Below are positions 60,430 to 64,000 of a stretch of 64,000 nt of DNA, in pieces. Within the stretch, counting starts at the first letter, position 1, and each line of letters begins with the position of its first letter. The notes under the pieces were generated by a model. The model had not been told where the DNA came from and made no database searches. It saw only the letters and a list, made by a program, of their open reading frames with translations. The position numbers and the translations under genes are program-made. The DNA comes from Engelhardtia mirabilis (GTDB taxonomy: Bacteria > Planctomycetota > UBA1135 > GCA-002686595): NCBI RefSeq assembly GCF_007748095.1, contig NZ_CP036287.1, positions 4,464,001-4,528,000 of the forward strand, in the 5' to 3' direction.

Positions 60430-62670
60430 ATGCAAGCCAAGTCCCTGGTTCGCCTCCTCTTCGCAACGGCCCTGATGGCCGCTCCCACCGCCGCCCAGGA
60501 GCTGCCTGGCAGCGTCACCCCCCTGGCTCCCACCGGCGCCCTGTCGAACAGCGTCGGCCTCTCGGTCGTCGACGACGGGCTGATCGGGGGCGCGGGGAGC
60601 TTCGAAGCGCGCTTCGACCCGAGCGGCGTGACCTTCGTGCCCGTCCTCGGACAACAGGCCCCGGTCGAACAGACGCTCACCTTGTCGGCGACGTCACTGC
60701 GCCGGGTCGGCGCGTCCGTCGATCTGAAGCCGGTCGCGCCCCGCGCCGAAGGCTTGGTGGCCAGCTACGACCGCGCCGAGGGTGTGGTCGAGCGCTTCGA
60801 AGTCACCGGCGAGGGTCTGTGGCACAGCGTCGTGCTCGACCGGGCCCCGCTCGGCAGCGGCGACCTCGAGCTGCGGCTCACCATCGGTGGCGTGCTGCGC
60901 GACCGCGCCCTGGGCACCGCCGACGGGGGCCTCGAGTTCGACGCCGGCTTCGGCGGAGTCCGCTACGGCGCCCTGACTGGCGTCGACGCCCGCGGACGCA
61001 CCGCGCCTGGGTCGGTCCGCGTCGAGGGCACGCAGTTGGTCCTGCGCCTCGCGGCGGACTTCGTCGACTCGGCCAGCTACCCGATGGTGCTCGACCCACT
61101 GATCGGGACGCGCTTCCCCGTCGACAGCTCGACCTTCGACGACGCGGAGCCCGACGTGGCCTGGGACGCCTCCTGGGGCCGCTTCCTGGTGGTCTGGAAG
61201 CGCACCTTCTCAGCAATCAGCAGCGCCATCCGCGGTCAGGTCCTGATCGGCGACGGGACCCTGGACGGCGGCACGGTCTTCTTCGGTAGCAGTGGTCAGG
61301 TGACCCGGCCCCAGGTCGCCAACGCCAACTATGCGAGCACCTTCGTGGTGGTCTGGCGCCAAACGGCGTCGGGTGCCGACTCGATCCGCGCCCAGGCCTT
61401 CTCGCCGGGCGTGAGCGGGCTGACGGGCGTCGTCCCGATCGCCATCGGAGCAGCCGGCAGCCTCTCGCGGCCGGATGTCGGCGGCGAGCTGCTCAAGGTC
61501 CCGTTCAAGCAGGCCCTGGTGATCTGGGATCGCAGCGGCGTCGGGATCGAGGGCGTCAAGTTGAACGTGGAGCTGGACAGCACGCCCACCGCGGTCTCGG
61601 CTTTCACGGTGGCGACCGAGGTCCCGCTGCTCAGCACGGTCGACTCGCCGTCGATCACCCGCAACGCGGGCAACGTCGGGCTGTACGGCGTCACGTACCT
61701 GCGACGTGCTTCGCTGATCGGAGGGGTCTCCTCGGTCTTCGCCGCGGTGCTCGACCGCGACGGCACCGTGGTCAACCCGGGCCAGAAGATCACCAGCGCC
61801 CCCAGCCAGGAATACGAGCCCGAGATCGAAGGCGGCGGCGTGGCGGACTCGCGTTGGATCGTCGCCAGCTCCTACGAGCAGACGCCCGGCAGCGGCGACT
61901 ACACGGTGCTGTTGACTCCCGTCGTGCCCGGTGCCACGACCCTCACGGCCTCGCCCTCGCAGGTCCTGACCCAGGTCGCCGGCGCTCCGCGCGTGGCCCT
62001 GGGTTGGCGTCCCGGCAAGACCTACGTCGCCTGGCGCGAGAACGGGCTCTTCGCCGACGCCCTGCGGGTGACGGGCGTCGACGCGACGACCTGCCTGACC
62101 TGTGAGGCATCCCTGTTGGTCGAGGTCCTGTCGGCGGGCGATCCCACCCTGGCCCTGTGCACCACGGCATCGGGTGGCAACTACGGCGAGGGCCGAGCGC
62201 TCTTGGTCTGGAACGAGGAGTCGGTCTCGCCCCTCAGCACCGACCAGGATGTTCAAGGTCAGTTGCTCGACGCCTTCACCTCGACCTACTCGATCACCGA
62301 CCTGGGCGGCGGCTGCGGCGCCGGCGGGACGGCGGTCACCCCGAATCCGGCCACGATCGGCAACGGCTACTTCCAAGTTCTGCTCCAGGGCGCGAGTCCG
62401 TTGGCGCCGGCCGCGATCTTGAACCTGAGCGTGACCACCGCCGTGCCGCTGGCCTGTGGCCCCTGTCTCTGGGTGCCCTTCGGCACGACCTTCGTCCAGC
62501 CGGTTCTCGGCGGTGGGGCCGGAATGGTCCTCGCGATCCCCTGCAACCCGGCTCTGGTTGCAGCCCAGCTCGACTTGCAGTGGACGGTGCTCACGCCCGG
62601 CAGCAGCCCCTGCGCCCTGAGCCCGGACGTGTCCGTGTCGAACCGGATGCGACTCCTGCTGGGCTCCTGA
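60430..62670 (+). CDS. Secreted protein with shared C-terminal signature
   Basis: A 746-residue secreted protein with a signal peptide (KSLVRLLFATALMAAPTAA). The N-terminal 200 residues contain beta-sandwich phrases (FEARFDPSGVTFVPVLGQ, GVRYGALTGVDARGR, LRLAADFVDSASYPMVLDPL) that recall the domain preceding many planctomycete and myxobacterial surface propellers. The middle consists of beta repeats (VAWDASWGRFLVVWKRTF, ADSRWIVASSYEQ, LALCTTASGGNYGEGRALLV). The last 110 residues contain NGYFQVLLQGASPLAP, CNPALVAAQLDLQWTVL and end VSNRMRLLLGS, the shared signature. Paired Cys in CGPCLW may form a disulfide. Function unknown. Confidence 0.72.
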   Translation: MQAKSLVRLLFATALMAAPTAAQELPGSVTPLAPTGALSNSVGLSVVDDGLIGGAGSFEARFDPSGVTFVPVLGQQAPVEQTLTLSATSLRRVGASVDLKPVAPRAEGLVASYDRAEGVVERFEVTGEGLWHSVVLDRAPLGSGDLELRLTIGGVLRDRALGTADGGLEFDAGFGGVRYGALTGVDARGRTAPGSVRVEGTQLVLRLAADFVDSASYPMVLDPLIGTRFPVDSSTFDDAEPDVAWDASWGRFLVVWKRTFSAISSAIRGQVLIGDGTLDGGTVFFGSSGQVTRPQVANANYASTFVVVWRQTASGADSIRAQAFSPGVSGLTGVVPIAIGAAGSLSRPDVGGELLKVPFKQALVIWDRSGVGIEGVKLNVELDSTPTAVSAFTVATEVPLLSTVDSPSITRNAGNVGLYGVTYLRRASLIGGVSSVFAAVLDRDGTVVNPGQKITSAPSQEYEPEIEGGGVADSRWIVASSYEQTPGSGDYTVLLTPVVPGATTLTASPSQVLTQVAGAPRVALGWRPGKTYVAWRENGLFADALRVTGVDATTCLTCEASLLVEVLSAGDPTLALCTTASGGNYGEGRALLVWNEESVSPLSTDQDVQGQLLDAFTSTYSITDLGGGCGAGGTAVTPNPATIGNGYFQVLLQGASPLAPAAILNLSVTTAVPLACGPCLWVPFGTTFVQPVLGGGAGMVLAIPCNPALVAAQLDLQWTVLTPGSSPCALSPDVSVSNRMRLLLGS

Positions 62671-62860
62671 ACCCGTCGGCGTCCGTACGCGTCGAGATCC
62701 GGCCGACCTGGACACCCAGGCCGGCCGGATCCGCTTTCGGCGGGCCTCGCTCGGGGCGATCTCGGCGCCTGGAGCGGGACGTCCCCCCCAACGCGCGGGT
62801 TTGTCCATCAGCGGGCGCAGCAGCGCCCACGGTTCCAAGCACTCCTCGCCACCCAGCCCG

Positions 62861-64000
62861 ATGTTCACCCACAAGATCCTGCTCGCCTCGACCCTCGCGT
62901 TCCTGTCCCCGGCCGCCCTCGCGGGCGACGGCGGCTTCGCCACCGGCGACCTCTGGCTGCGGACGTCCGTGCAATCCGGCACGCCCTTCGGAGCCCTGGT
63001 CCGCGTCGACGCCTCGACCGGTGAGAGCGAGGTCGTGCTGCCCTTCACCAACTGGCACGGCAACAGCGAGGTCTACCAGACCCTGTGCTACGACCCGCGC
63101 CGGGACCGGATCCTGGTCTACGGCGTGCTCGACGTCGCCGGCATCGCGAAGACGCGGGTCTGGGCCGTGGACGCCAAGGGTCAATACACCGAGACCAGCC
63201 TGGGCGGCAGCGCCCTCGCGCCGGCGTCGGACGGCAAGGTCTATGCCGCGCTGACGGGCGTCGGCACGGCGCCCTTCATCAACTTCTACGACACCGCCGA
63301 CGTGCAGCACCCACTGCTGAACGCGGCGGGGACGGGCCCCTTCGCCCCCGGCTTCACCCTGGGGTTCGGCCCGACCATCGCCAGCCTGATCTACGACCCT
63401 GGCACCCACTCCCTGTTGTGGGCCGTCGGCAACGCCGGCAGCCAGTGCGCGGGGCCCAGCGGCAGCGGCATGGGAGCCATCTACCGCCTCGACCTGTCGC
63501 CCGACGGGACTCGCGTCGTGTCGTCGAGCTGCACCACCTACGACCTGGACGGCGCGAACCCCTTCACCGTCGGGGGCTACCCGATGGGCTTCGGGCGGCG
63601 CGCGGATGGCAAGTACGTTCTGACCCTGCGCGGCGGCGGCGCAGCGGGCACCAACGACGACCAGGCCGCGCGGATGGTGCTGGTCGATCCAGCGACGCTG
63701 TCGACGTCGACCTTCGCCTCCAACGGGCCCTACACCCAGGCGCTGTACACGAATGCCGGCACCTGGAGTCGCGTGCGCGGCGAGGCGGTGATCTTCGACC
63801 CGGCCGGCAATCAACTGCGGGCCTTCGCCCTGGGTGAGGTGGGCGGCGGGACGCTGCTGGCGAGCGGCGCGATCGGCAGCTCCTCGGACCCCTTCGGCTT
63901 CCCGATCGACTTCGAGCGCGCCGGTCTGATCGAGATTGCGCCGCTGGTCCTGAACGGGCACCTCAGCGCCGCGCCGACCACGGCCTCCATTGCCAGCGGT
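62861..64000 (+). CDS. Secreted protein (partial, C-terminus outside window)
   Basis: The first 380 residues of a secreted protein; the frame is open to the window end. The signal peptide is MFTHKILLASTLAFLSPAALA. The rest has beta-propeller-like repeats: GDLWLRTSVQSGTPFGALVR, LCYDPRRDRILVYGV, ASLIYDPGTHSLLWAVGN, AIYRLDLSPDGTRVV, GYPMGFGRRADGKYVLTLRG. The pattern is like secreted propellers elsewhere in the window. The start ATG 62861 lies 190 bp after the previous secreted protein on the same strand; whether it also ends with the shared signature cannot be seen. Confidence 0.7.
   Translation, partial: MFTHKILLASTLAFLSPAALAGDGGFATGDLWLRTSVQSGTPFGALVRVDASTGESEVVLPFTNWHGNSEVYQTLCYDPRRDRILVYGVLDVAGIAKTRVWAVDAKGQYTETSLGGSALAPASDGKVYAALTGVGTAPFINFYDTADVQHPLLNAAGTGPFAPGFTLGFGPTIASLIYDPGTHSLLWAVGNAGSQCAGPSGSGMGAIYRLDLSPDGTRVVSSSCTTYDLDGANPFTVGGYPMGFGRRADGKYVLTLRGGGAAGTNDDQAARMVLVDPATLSTSTFASNGPYTQALYTNAGTWSRVRGEAVIFDPAGNQLRAFALGEVGGGTLLASGAIGSSSDPFGFPIDFERAGLIEIAPLVLNGHLSAAPTTASIASG

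Noticed and set aside
1..64000. CRISPR array, tRNA or rRNA genes
   Set aside because: No regularly spaced direct repeats, cloverleaf-like sequences or rRNA-conserved stretches were recognised by eye.

Overview
This window looks like a chromosomal segment of a high-GC (roughly 70 percent by eye) Planctomycetota-like bacterium. I infer this from a futalosine-pathway menaquinone gene, an ECF sigma factor paired with a Ser/Thr kinase, sulfatase-fold lipoproteins, many large secreted FG-GAP, beta-helix and beta-propeller proteins, and a bacterial topoisomerase VI. It resembles the deep-branching relatives of Saltatorellus and Engelhardtia. No rRNA, tRNA, CRISPR array or intact transposase was seen, so the taxonomic call rests on gene content alone.

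Layout. 0-8 kb: a coupled RNA methyltransferase/pseudouridine synthase pair, mqnA, a small zinc-ribbon membrane protein, then top6B, a small membrane protein, a sulfatase-fold lipoprotein and top6A on the + strand. 7.5-14.6 kb: two 145-bp palindromes, a DUF2959 lipoprotein, a secreted protein, a GH113-like glycosidase and a rubrerythrin/Fe-S protein/DUF3501 peroxide-defence cluster. 14.9-28 kb: a carboxypeptidase-regulatory repeat protein, a degenerate AAA-like protein, sthA, a stand-alone 5'-3' exonuclease, a coupled class III alcohol dehydrogenase/hydrolase pair, and a serA/aminotransferase/CNNM transporter operon. 28-47 kb: secreted proteins, a second sulfatase-fold lipoprotein, a methyltransferase, a 1639-residue kinase/GAF/sigma54-activator fusion, a GH13 enzyme, a NhaR-like regulator, a ribosome hibernation-like factor and a beta-helix protein. 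Two nearly identical 165-bp MITEs lie in inverted orientation about 16.5 kb apart. 47-64 kb: an M20 deacylase, an ankyrin protein, FG-GAP and beta-propeller secreted proteins, a SEC-C protein, a HIT protein, a Ser/Thr kinase with a divergent ECF sigma factor, and two more secreted proteins, the last cut by the window end.

Main points. (1) Several genes have a TANNNT hexamer 6-7 nt before the start codon, often as TATCCT-GCGCCC-ATG, which fits leaderless transcripts. (2) At least six unrelated secreted proteins share a C-terminal signature (hydrophobic P..L.G....Q, then SN or TN close to the end), a candidate sorting or anchoring domain. (3) Two palindromes with 71-bp arms share a core but differ in outer and inner arms while staying self-complementary. 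(4) A complete topoisomerase VI is present with Lys/Ala-rich N-terminal extensions on both subunits. (5) The kinase domain of the sigma54 fusion protein lacks the usual catalytic lysine, and a perfect -24/-12-type promoter overlaps a dyad in its upstream divergent region. Four-base GTGA or ATGA overlaps couple many gene pairs.
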